Counted from the stretch's first letter, positions 1-5,506 are shown. The stretch is 5,506 bases of DNA from Treponema sp. UBA3819 (GCA_002369025.1 DFDV01000097.1:1-5506), one strand, 5' to 3'. The notes: a model not told the origin generated them from the letters alone. Made by a program: numbers and translations.

Positions 1-106
1 CAGACGCGCTTTTCCGTAAGCGGACGCATTTTTCGTTCTTGCTGAGACTCTTTTACCTGGGCCCTTTTTGTCTTACTTGCGAATGGATTATAATGCGTTT
101 GCCCTG

Positions 107-676
107 TTATAGTTTTACGCGGATGCCGGCTTGGACGAAGCCTTTCTGGCCGATATTGCTTTCGGCATAAATCCACAGGTGCTCCGTGGGGCGGAATTTG
201 ATGCCCAGCCAGGTCAGGTTACAGGCAAAGTAGGGGCTTGTCTTATCGGAGACGGCGACACCGATTCCTGCGTCTACGGCATGATAAAATTTAAATCTGC
301 TCCAGCCGTACTGTACGCCCAGTTCTGCCATGATGGTAGAAAAGAGGATATTTGAATTTCCAAAGATTTTCATGTACTGGAAGGTGCCGTTCAAGCCGGC
401 GTAGAGATGGTCGTTAAAATAATAATTTGCGCCAGCGTTGAATATACCATAGTCTTCAAATTTGTAGTTCACTTTATCGGCAATGGGGGCGGTAAGTGCG
501 ATGCCCAGTGCTGTTCCGATAAGCATGGCAAATGTATTTCCGGAAATATAGCCGTAGCCTGCGTGGATTTCCCAGTTCTTTTCAGAGGAAAGGGAATCAT
601 CAGAAAAAGACTGTGCAGTAAGTGCCGTTGTTCCTAAGACAAAAGTTACCGTAAGAAGAGCGATTATTTTTCTCAT
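107..676 (-). CDS. Small outer-membrane beta-barrel protein (hypothetical)
   Basis: This 189-residue protein (counted from the ATG at 676) has a Sec signal peptide: MRK, a hydrophobic core, and a likely cleavage after LTA near residue 21. The mature part alternates short amphipathic strands rich in Tyr, Phe, Gly and Ala, such as WEIHAGYGY, FNAGANYYF, MAELGVQYGW, LWIYAESNIG and FVQAGIRVKL, as in small eight-stranded outer-membrane barrels. No enzymatic motif is visible, so no specific function is offered. Three in-frame ATGs lie close together at 694, 682 and 676. A GAGG element ends 4 bases before the one at 682 and 10 bases before the one at 676. I chose 676 because it gives the cleanest signal peptide, but 682 is equally defensible. 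An odd feature is a hydrophobic Gly/Ala stretch at residues 49-66. The gene is divergent from the large protein at 838. The barrel class is fairly sure; the role is unknown. Confidence 0.8.
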   Translation of the reverse strand: MRKIIALLTVTFVLGTTALTAQSFSDDSLSSEKNWEIHAGYGYISGNTFAMLIGTALGIALTAPIADKVNYKFEDYGIFNAGANYYFNDHLYAGLNGTFQYMKIFGNSNILFSTIMAELGVQYGWSRFKFYHAVDAGIGVAVSDKTSPYFACNLTWLGIKFRPTEHLWIYAESNIGQKGFVQAGIRVKL

Positions 677-701
677 AGTCATTGTACCTCGCATAAAATA
701 T

Positions 702-717
702 GCCTTCAGTAAAAGGC
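702..717 (-). promoter_or_regulatory. Short leader hairpin upstream of the barrel gene
   Basis: In the minus-strand leader, GCCTT pairs with AAGGC around a 6-base loop. The stem ends about 25 bases before the ATG at 676 and about 14 bases before the GAGG ribosome-binding element. It has only five base pairs and no strong uridine tract, so it may be incidental. It could still affect ribosome access or leader stability. Confidence 0.25.
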
Positions 718-731
718 CTTGTTACAGTTGT

Positions 732-745
732 CAGGCAAGTGCCTG
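732..745. repeat. 14-base perfect palindrome, possible operator
   Basis: CAGGCA and TGCCTG flank a central AG, making a perfect two-fold symmetric site. It lies at the predicted transcription start and early leader of the barrel gene, where a dimeric repressor could act. In RNA it could form only a short stem with a 4-base loop. The symmetry is seen directly; the operator role is inferred. Confidence 0.4.
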
Positions 746-753
746 TGTTCAAA

Positions 754-782
754 ATAACATATCTGGGCTTGCAAGGTAACAA
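754..782 (-). promoter_or_regulatory. Candidate sigma70-type promoter for the barrel gene
   Basis: On the minus strand, a -35 like TTGTTA (plus 777-782) and a -10 like TGTTAT (plus 754-759) are separated by exactly 17 bases. Each box matches 4 of 6 consensus positions. Transcription would start near 747, giving a leader of roughly 70 bases before the ATG at 676. The match is modest and rests on the spacing and the position upstream of the gene. Confidence 0.4.
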
Positions 783-790
783 TGTAATCA

Positions 791-819
791 TTGATTTATT
801 TAAATAAGCATACTATATT
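791..819 (+). promoter_or_regulatory. Promoter of the large mosaic envelope gene
   Basis: TTGATT (791-796, 4 of 6 consensus matches) and TATATT (814-819, 5 of 6) are separated by 17 bases. The predicted transcription start near 826 leaves a very short leader that still contains the AGGA ribosome-binding site at 827-830. The spacer holds most of a perfect 12-base palindrome, TTATTTAAATAA (796-807). This promoter also argues against translation from the GTG at 823, which would lie at or before the transcript start. Confidence 0.6.
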
Positions 820-837
820 AAGGTGCAGGATAAAGGA

Positions 838-3063
838 ATGCGAAAGTATATAATTTTTGTTTTTATGGCAATATTCTCACTCATTCCCTTGTTTTCTCAG
901 ACGGGAAAGGCGCTTGTAATCCGCGTAGAACTCTATCAGGAAGCACACAAAAAATATTCGGAATACGAAAAGTCATATGTGAATGCCGCATATCGCCAGT
1001 TTCAGCAGGATTTGACCAAAGACCCGCAGATTCAAATTCGTACCCCGGAAACAGACAATGATTTGCGTTCCATTCAAAAAGAATCACAGATAGAAGCCAG
1101 TAAGGGCCTTGCCAGTGAAGATGCCGCTTATGCTACGGACAAAGGAAGCAGGGCTGCCCTTTCCATCCGGCTGCAGATGGCAAAAGTTGGAAAAGAATAT
1201 CAGCTTTCCTGTGAAATCCGTGAAATCGAAAAAATGAGCATGACTCAGCGGAACACACAAAAGGCTTCTCTGGAGCAGGTGAGCAGCGATGTAGTGGTTG
1301 ATGCCCTCGCTTATGAAGTGCTCATGTTTCTGCAGGAAAAGTCCTACATCAACCGCGTTTCCCTGGACATAACCAATCAGCTTTTACATCGTGATGCGGC
1401 CAATTCAGAAGAAAACCTCAAAAAATACCTGAACAGCTATGCAAAGCAAAAACGTGAGGCTGAGGCAGAACTTGCGGCTTTGCGGGCGGAATCAAAATCA
1501 AAAGAAGACAAACTGGCAAAAGAAGCACGCGAACGGGCACTGCAGCTGAACATAGAACTGGCAGAAAAAAACAGGCAGATTGCAGAACAAAATCTGCGCC
1601 GTCAGCAGGAAAAAAAGCAGGAAGAAATAAAGCGTCAGGACGAACTGAAAAAAATCTCCAGGGAGCAGCAGGAAAAATTTATCCGGGAGTTTGAAGAAAT
1701 TGAAGCTGCCCGTCGTGCCATTCAAAAAGAAAACCTTGGAAAACTCAGTCTGAAAAAGCGTATCGAACTGATTGAATCTGCAAGAGATAATCTCCGTCAG
1801 CTGGAAAATCAGTTGAGCGACACTACCCGGCAGAACAGAACGGAAATGACCGCCAAAATGCAGAAGGAACTGGACGCCAAAGAAAACGAACCCTGGCGCA
1901 AGGCGGATTTGTCTAATGGTCTTCCCACTTCCAGATCGCGAAAATTCCGTGACGATGAAAAGGCGGCCATCAGAAAACGCTATGAAGCACAGATAGATTC
2001 CGACGAAAAAAAACTCCGTGCCTTTGCAGAACCGGGCATTGCTGAATACCGGGCCCAGGTTCAGTCAAATATAGATGACATGCAGAAAACTTTGTATGTA
2101 TTCCGTTCCGTAAATGAAATTGATGACTTTCTGCACTTGCAGGTGGATGAATATGACGGTGACAGGCAGTCATGGGAAGTTCATTCAAATTTCGTGCTTA
2201 CAATAGAAAAAACAGATACTTCCGCAGTAATACTTCCCCCTGTTCCCATAACCTACCGCATGATGGTTGGAAAAGAGCCCGATATGGATTCCGCAGAAGG
2301 CTACAAAAAGTACCAGGATGATGTAGACAAGGCAGATTTTTACTTCCGCACAAAAGTTCCCTATCTGTATTCAGAACTGGGCGTAAAAGTAAAATATGAT
2401 GATATCCGCGGCCTGTATGTAGTGCAGCCTCAGGAATATGCAATCTACCGCACCCAGGACAATTCCAAACCGATTGCCACATATAATGCGGGAAAACTCG
2501 CCGCAGTGCAGAAAAAATATGAGTCAGAAATCAGGGAAAAACAGGAAGCGGAAGAAGCCGAGCGGCGTGCGGCAGTACGCGAAATAAAGATGGATATGTT
2601 CTGGGCAAATCAAAAGGCAAGGCAAGGTGTTTATCTTGATTTAGGATATGCCGGAAAAAGTTCATATCACGGATTTGTGGGAGACTTAAATTTTCTGTGG
2701 GGCGGAAAGCATTTTTTTGGTGGTTTTGACGCAACACTTGTTGGTATAAGCGACTCTTGCTTTGACACAAAACTCTACAAGTCAATAACATACGTTTCCT
2801 GCGAAGGCCTGATAGGCTTGTCCATCAATCTTGCTGTTTTGCGGCCCTATATTGCCGGTGGTGTAGGTATTTATAACATGACGAAAAAGTCAAAATCTAT
2901 AAAAGCTGATACTACATCAAAGACAAGTTTTACGCTTTTGGGAGAAGTCGGCGTAGACCTTGTGCTGGGAAAAGTGGTTCTTGGCGGAGTCTACAAACTC
3001 CGTAATTATGCTGGTTCTGGATATCTGAGCAATATTTCAGTGTCCCTCGGATACAACTGGTAG
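838..3063 (+). CDS. Large exported mosaic protein: alpha/beta domain, coiled coil, C-terminal outer-membrane barrel
   Basis: This 741-residue protein (from the ATG at 838, with AGGA 7 bases upstream) begins with a Sec signal peptide ending near LFSQ, residues 20-21. A longer GTG start at 823 is disfavoured because it lies at the predicted transcription start. Residues about 25-170 look like an alpha/beta domain, with a LVIRVELY strand, a helix, and then QLSCEIREIEK and a C-terminal helix. This pattern resembles CsgG/LpoB/TolB-N type domains, but the assignment is tentative. Residues about 185-345 are a long Lys/Glu/Gln/Arg-rich coiled coil. Residues about 400-550 form an unidentified globular part, followed by a short charged helix near 555-590. 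Residues about 597-741 are a strand-rich Gly/aromatic barrel-like domain starting at GVYLDLGYAG and ending in the aromatic SLGYNW, as outer-membrane proteins do. The barrel contains two cysteines (about residues 641 and 655). I infer anchoring in the outer membrane with the remainder in the periplasm. I do not recognise a named gene. Confidence 0.88.
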   Translation: MRKYIIFVFMAIFSLIPLFSQTGKALVIRVELYQEAHKKYSEYEKSYVNAAYRQFQQDLTKDPQIQIRTPETDNDLRSIQKESQIEASKGLASEDAAYATDKGSRAALSIRLQMAKVGKEYQLSCEIREIEKMSMTQRNTQKASLEQVSSDVVVDALAYEVLMFLQEKSYINRVSLDITNQLLHRDAANSEENLKKYLNSYAKQKREAEAELAALRAESKSKEDKLAKEARERALQLNIELAEKNRQIAEQNLRRQQEKKQEEIKRQDELKKISREQQEKFIREFEEIEAARRAIQKENLGKLSLKKRIELIESARDNLRQLENQLSDTTRQNRTEMTAKMQKELDAKENEPWRKADLSNGLPTSRSRKFRDDEKAAIRKRYEAQIDSDEKKLRAFAEPGIAEYRAQVQSNIDDMQKTLYVFRSVNEIDDFLHLQVDEYDGDRQSWEVHSNFVLTIEKTDTSAVILPPVPITYRMMVGKEPDMDSAEGYKKYQDDVDKADFYFRTKVPYLYSELGVKVKYDDIRGLYVVQPQEYAIYRTQDNSKPIATYNAGKLAAVQKKYESEIREKQEAEEAERRAAVREIKMDMFWANQKARQGVYLDLGYAGKSSYHGFVGDLNFLWGGKHFFGGFDATLVGISDSCFDTKLYKSITYVSCEGLIGLSINLAVLRPYIAGGVGIYNMTKKSKSIKADTTSKTSFTLLGEVGVDLVLGKVVLGGVYKLRNYAGSGYLSNISVSLGYNW

Positions 3064-3081
3064 CAGAAAACAGGAATTTAA

Positions 3082-3109
3082 CCTTTTAAACCCAATGATG
3101 TTTAAAAGG
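3082..3109 (+). terminator. AT-rich 10-bp hairpin after the mosaic gene, possible terminator
   Basis: CCTTTTAAAC (3082-3091) and GTTTAAAAGG (3100-3109) form a perfect 10-base-pair stem with an 8-base loop, 18 bases after the stop codon. The placement suits a 3' end. The stem is AT-rich and is followed by CGGAAAATG rather than a uridine tract, so it is not a standard intrinsic terminator. It may stabilise the mRNA end, or may be a protein site upstream of the next promoter. Confidence 0.4.
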
Positions 3110-3121
3110 CGGAAAATGATT

Positions 3122-3140
3122 ATTGCTCATTATGGGCAAT
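3122..3140. repeat. 19-base inverted repeat over the -35 and spacer
   Basis: ATTGCTC (3122-3128) and GGGCAAT (3134-3140) flank ATTAT. As DNA this is an imperfect two-fold site covering the -35 box and half of the spacer, a typical repressor position. As RNA from upstream transcription it forms a 7-base-pair stem with one G-U pair followed by GCTTTT, so it could instead be a weak terminator for the mosaic gene. Both readings are inferences. Confidence 0.45.
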
Positions 3141-3151
3141 GCTTTTATAAT
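3123..3151 (+). promoter_or_regulatory. Promoter of the lipoprotein / NlpC operon
   Basis: A perfect TATAAT (3146-3151) lies 17 bases downstream of TTGCTC (3123-3128; the first three positions match the -35 consensus). Transcription would start near 3158, giving a leader of about 26 bases that carries AGGAGG at 3169-3174, 9 bases before the ATG. A perfect -10 together with a full-length ribosome binding site suggests high expression of the first gene. Confidence 0.65.
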
Positions 3152-3183
3152 ATATTCATATTGACCACAGGAGGGTTAATAGC

Positions 3184-3960
3184 ATGAAAAAGATTTTGAC
3201 GATTGTTGCAGCAGCAATGGCTTTTGGTCTGCTTGCAGGTTGTGGAACGACAAAAGTTGCCGGTTCAGGAATCAAGGCAAAAGCACCCCGTTTGACCACA
3301 GGCACTACAGAAATCCTTGACTATCAAGGAAGAGAGCTGGGTGGAGAAGTTCCTCAGTGGGTCGTTGATGTTGCAAACGGAAATTATGGCGAAGCAGTTC
3401 TTGGAAAAGTTATGCCGGATTTAAAGAACAAAAAACCTTTTGTTACCATCGGCTACGGCGACAATCTTGATTTTGTCCGCCAGTGGACAGATCTGGTTGA
3501 TGTTGAAACAGAAGTAACCAGTACCCTGTCTCGTGTTGCAGCAAAGGCAGTACAGGCAACCATGGAAGGTCAGGCTGCAGCAAAGGGCATGACAGCAGAC
3601 CCCGCAACAATGGAAAAGAACATGAATATGTACCGCGCATCTCTTTCAAATGTCCGCATCACCGGTCTGGAAAAAGTTGCACAGTACTGGATTTTGTCTC
3701 AGGTTGTTGACGGAAAGAAAGTAGTTCAGCAGCCAAAGTATTCATACTATGTTGTATGGGCAATCGACAGAGACTTGTTCAGCAAGCACATCGATGTAGC
3801 GATGGCAAAAATTGATGAGACAACTACCGAAGACAAGGAACTGAAGGCAATGGTCAATGCAAAGTTGAAGTCACAGATGGGTGTTGCTTCAAACGACAAG
3901 ACAGTGACCGATGCAGCTGACGTTGTCTACACAAATGATCCTGTAGTATACGGTGAATAA
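3184..3960 (+). CDS. LPP20-like lipoprotein
   Basis: This 258-residue lipoprotein has the signal MKKILTIVAAAMAFG and a classical lipobox LLAGC, with the lipidated cysteine at residue 20. It is probably attached to a periplasm-facing membrane leaflet. After a short linker, VPQWVVDVANG (56-66) and PFVTIGYGDN (85-94) are followed by helices rich in Ala and Val, then a region ending YSYYVVWAIDRDLF (186-199). A PxW segment, a Gly-x-Gly-Asp strand, an Ala-rich helix and a terminal strand plus Arg-Asp are the pattern of the LPP20 fold. The second lipoprotein (4575) shows the same order, which supports the call. The start is secure: AGGAGG lies 9 bases upstream. The lysine codons run about 14 AAG to 9 AAA, unlike the AAA-heavy mosaic gene, and this fits high expression. 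The stop overlaps the GTG start of the NlpC/P60 ORF. The molecular function is not known from sequence. Confidence 0.87.
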   Translation: MKKILTIVAAAMAFGLLAGCGTTKVAGSGIKAKAPRLTTGTTEILDYQGRELGGEVPQWVVDVANGNYGEAVLGKVMPDLKNKKPFVTIGYGDNLDFVRQWTDLVDVETEVTSTLSRVAAKAVQATMEGQAAAKGMTADPATMEKNMNMYRASLSNVRITGLEKVAQYWILSQVVDGKKVVQQPKYSYYVVWAIDRDLFSKHIDVAMAKIDETTTEDKELKAMVNAKLKSQMGVASNDKTVTDAADVVYTNDPVVYGE

Positions 3961-4564
3961 TTTTTTTACTAAACACAGAAAAGGGGTTCGGTTTTTTGCC
4001 GAATCCTTTTTTGTGCTTTTATATCTTTTCGCAGTTTCAGCTTCCTCCTTTGCTGCAACGGCAAAAAAACAGGTTGCCGTAAATAATCCTTATGGAAAAT
4101 ACCGGAATGAGTTCATTCAGTTTGCAATGACTTTGCGGGGCAAACCTTATAAGCTTGGGGCCCAGGGACCTGATGCATTTGACTGCAGTGGCTTTCTCAA
4201 TTATGCCGCCCGCATGTCGCTTAAAAAATACAGCCTTAAAATCAAGAAATTTCCCCGGCGGGCGGCAGACATTTACAAAAAAGTTGTGCATATTTCTGAA
4301 GCAGAGCGGGAGCCGGGTGATCTGATTTTTTTCTCCAGCAATGGAAAGATTTCTCATGTGGGAATTTATGTAGGACGCTACAAGGACATCAATTCTGCAA
4401 ACGGAAAAAATCGTCTGGACGGACGCATAGTTTTTTTGAGTGCCGCAAGTGACGGACCGGAAACCGGAGTTGTGCTGAGTGCAGTTGACGAGCCCTACTG
4501 GAAAAGTCATTTTTACGGCTATGGACGTTTTCTAAAGTCATCAAAAGAAATGCAATCAAAATAA
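3953..4564 (+). CDS. Secreted NlpC/P60-family peptidoglycan hydrolase-like protein
   Basis: This 203-residue protein has an N-terminal signal peptide: a basic stretch KHRKGVR (7-13), a hydrophobic core FFVLLYLFAVSA, and probable cleavage near SFAA (32-35). The NlpC/P60 domain then spans about 50-195. YKLGAQGPDAFDCSGF carries the nucleophile Cys78, PGDLIFF is the usual strand (121-127), and SHVGIYVG carries His135. The motif continues to TGVVLSAVDEPYW, closely matching the end of the E. coli Spr (MepS) domain. Family members cleave peptide stems of peptidoglycan in the periplasm. The third polar catalytic residue, His in Spr, aligns here with Ser163 (FLSAASDG), so activity is uncertain. The GTG start at 3953 overlaps the preceding stop and has no clear ribosome binding site, implying translational coupling. 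It is preferred because it supplies the basic n-region. A terminator hairpin lies within codons 9-20. The downstream lipoprotein follows after 10 bases. Confidence 0.88.
   Translation: MNNFFTKHRKGVRFFAESFFVLLYLFAVSASSFAATAKKQVAVNNPYGKYRNEFIQFAMTLRGKPYKLGAQGPDAFDCSGFLNYAARMSLKKYSLKIKKFPRRAADIYKKVVHISEAEREPGDLIFFSSNGKISHVGIYVGRYKDINSANGKNRLDGRIVFLSAASDGPETGVVLSAVDEPYWKSHFYGYGRFLKSSKEMQSK
3979..4012 (+). terminator. Rho-independent terminator embedded in the NlpC/P60 signal-peptide codons
   Basis: The left arm (3979-3991, AAAAGGGGTTCGG) pairs with 3999-4011 around a 7-base loop (TTTTTTG). This gives 13 pairs, including two G-U wobbles, and ends in a run of six Ts (4007-4012). It begins 18 bases after the stop of the LPP20-like lipoprotein gene, the standard place for an intrinsic terminator. 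It also lies inside the reading frame starting at 3953. Incomplete termination would let a fraction of transcripts continue into the two downstream genes, and ribosomes translating the overlapping start could melt it. Confidence 0.8.
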
Positions 4565-4574
4565 GGACTAAAAC

Positions 4575-5506
4575 ATGAATAAAAATTATCCGTTAAAAAT
4601 CATTTCCCCACTTGCCGCAGGGATTACCTGTGCGGTCTGCATTGCTTTTTTCTCATGTGCAAGCAATCCGGTGCAAAAATCCCTCTGGGCAAGTTATGAC
4701 ACTATTGAACTTGTATACCCCTCAACTGAATATATTGCCCGCATAGGTACAGGAGATTCCGCTCAGACGGCCGGCCTGCTTGCTGAGGGCGAATTGGCTT
4801 CCTATTTTTCTCACACGGTAGAGGCAAGTGCAAAAGCCAGCCAGACAATGGTATCCGCCGCAGGTTCAACTACAAAAGAGTCCCGCATGATTGAACGCAC
4901 GGTGAATGTTGAGTCTCTGATGAAACTGTCAGCCGTCCATAAAACTACATCCTGGTTTGACAGGGAAGGCCGCCAGTATGCCTGCTGCGCCTACATCAAC
5001 CGCGAAGAAGCCTGGCAGGTCTACGAAGGTAAAATTTTTTCGGAGAGGGAACATTTTCTCTCATTTTTTCAGACAGCGCAGGCAGAAAAGGATTCCCTCA
5101 AGCGCATGCTACTCCTCAAAAAGGCAGGCAGTGCAGCCCGGAATTATCTTGATACCCTTGATTTTGCCCGCCTGCTTTCTCCTGTAAAAGAATCTGCTTA
5201 CGCAAAGGACCGCGCCGCAATTGCCCGCCTGGACATTGAATGGGAAAAAGCAAAAAAAGAAGCGGTAATGACGGTGACAGTAAAAGAGGACAGTGCCGGA
5301 ATTATTTTCCGCTGCCTTACATCTCTTCTGGCAGAAGAAGGCTTTGTGCTTACACCAAAAGCGGCTCAGGCTGTCTACACAGTGAGGGCAGACATTCAGC
5401 CCAATAAAGTTCGTCATGCAGAAATGCTTACCGCAGAGCCGGGCATTTCCATTTCCATTTACAGCGGCGCTCAGCAGGCATTTTCCTATGCTAAAACACT
5501 GGAAAG
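4575..5506 (+). CDS. LPP20-domain lipoprotein, 3' end outside the window
   Basis: The frame is open from the ATG at 4575 to the right edge (310 complete codons, no stop). AAGGA lies 7 bases upstream, and the NlpC/P60 stop is only 10 bases before the ATG, so the two genes are in one operon. The signal has a long hydrophobic segment and a relaxed lipobox FFSC, with Cys28 the likely lipidated residue. Residues about 48-147 look like an LPP20 domain: EYIARIGTGDS, the Ala-rich helix AGLLAEGELASYF, then TSWFDREGRQY and YINREEAW. This mirrors the order in the lipoprotein at 3184. Residues about 150-230 are helical and charged. From about 230 comes a second alpha/beta module (VMTVTVKEDSAG, the helix IIFRCLTSLLAEEGF, VYTVRADIQPN, ISISIYSG) that I do not recognise. 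The role is presumably as a structural or assembly lipoprotein of the envelope; a catalytic function is not suggested. Confidence 0.85.
   Translation, partial: MNKNYPLKIISPLAAGITCAVCIAFFSCASNPVQKSLWASYDTIELVYPSTEYIARIGTGDSAQTAGLLAEGELASYFSHTVEASAKASQTMVSAAGSTTKESRMIERTVNVESLMKLSAVHKTTSWFDREGRQYACCAYINREEAWQVYEGKIFSEREHFLSFFQTAQAEKDSLKRMLLLKKAGSAARNYLDTLDFARLLSPVKESAYAKDRAAIARLDIEWEKAKKEAVMTVTVKEDSAGIIFRCLTSLLAEEGFVLTPKAAQAVYTVRADIQPNKVRHAEMLTAEPGISISIYSGAQQAFSYAKTLE

Noticed and set aside
1..29. Possible gene start on the minus strand (ATG at 29 reading MRPLTEKRV into the left edge).
   Set aside because: Only nine codons are visible, and there is no convincing ribosome binding site upstream. 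It could be a real gene beyond the edge, but it cannot be supported from this window.
89..94. Perfect TATAAT on the plus strand within the palindrome ATTATAAT.
   Set aside because: There is no acceptable -35 at 16-18 bases on either strand, and the plus-strand product would only be antisense to the barrel gene.
131..637. Plus-strand open frames opposite the small barrel gene (131-355 and 407-637).
   Set aside because: They have no ribosome binding sites and no plausible protein features, and they are fully antisense to a gene with a clear signal peptide and strand pattern.
823..837. GTG at 823 as the start of the large mosaic protein.
   Set aside because: It overlaps the predicted transcription start, just after the -10 at 814-819. 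The ATG at 838 has AGGA at 7 bases and gives a cleaner signal peptide.
1610..1617. A AAA AAG slippery heptamer in the coiled-coil region, suggesting programmed frameshifting.
   Set aside because: It is expected by chance in Glu/Lys-rich codons. I see no downstream stem or well-spaced internal ribosome-binding element, and the zero frame continues through a coherent protein.
3997..4024. TTGCCG with TTATAT at 17 bases as a private promoter for the NlpC/P60 gene, just after the terminator.
   Set aside because: The -10 matches poorly, and a transcript starting near 4031 would lack any usable start codon before the catalytic domain.
4037..4510. A 157-codon open frame on the minus strand opposite the NlpC/P60 gene.
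   Set aside because: The plus-strand frame encodes clear family motifs. The antisense translation is rich in Cys, His and Asn with no recognisable domain, and fits a shadow frame.

Overview
The window reads as a piece of a spirochaete chromosome, most likely Treponema or a close relative. That is an inference from protein style: small outer-membrane beta-barrel proteins with Sec signal peptides, lipoproteins with relaxed spirochaete-type lipoboxes, moderate GC content and strong AGGAGG-type ribosome binding sites. No rRNA, tRNA or housekeeping marker is present to fix the taxon. Every gene encodes a protein predicted to be exported to the cell envelope, and I see no mobile element, CRISPR array or RNA gene.

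Layout. A small outer-membrane barrel protein (107-676, minus) is divergent from a large mosaic envelope protein (838-3063, plus). The mosaic protein has a signal peptide, an N-terminal alpha/beta domain that may be of the CsgG/LpoB type, a long charged coiled coil, a further globular segment, and a C-terminal outer-membrane barrel. The 161-base divergent gap carries one candidate promoter for each direction, each with a perfect palindrome in it or at its predicted start. After 3063 comes a 120-base gap with an AT-rich hairpin and then a well-formed promoter (perfect TATAAT, 17-base spacer) overlapped by an inverted repeat. This promoter drives a second transcription unit: an LPP20-like lipoprotein (3184-3960), an NlpC/P60 cell-wall hydrolase (3953-4564), and a second, larger LPP20-like lipoprotein (4575 to the right edge, incomplete).

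How the genes may work together. The two lipoproteins look like relatives of each other, and the hydrolase sits between them in the same operon. With the mosaic protein next door, the set suggests an envelope-spanning assembly or peptidoglycan-remodelling module. LPP20-fold lipoproteins and CsgG-like proteins occur together elsewhere, for example FlgP with FlgO and FlgT of Vibrio. Nothing in the sequence proves a flagellar role here.

The most striking local signal is a canonical rho-independent terminator at 3979-4012. It lies 18 bases after the stop of the first lipoprotein gene but inside the signal-peptide codons of the overlapping hydrolase ORF. It could cap expression of the downstream genes relative to an apparently highly expressed first gene, and translation through the hydrolase start could modulate it. 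The hydrolase also appears to have serine where the third catalytic histidine of this family normally sits.
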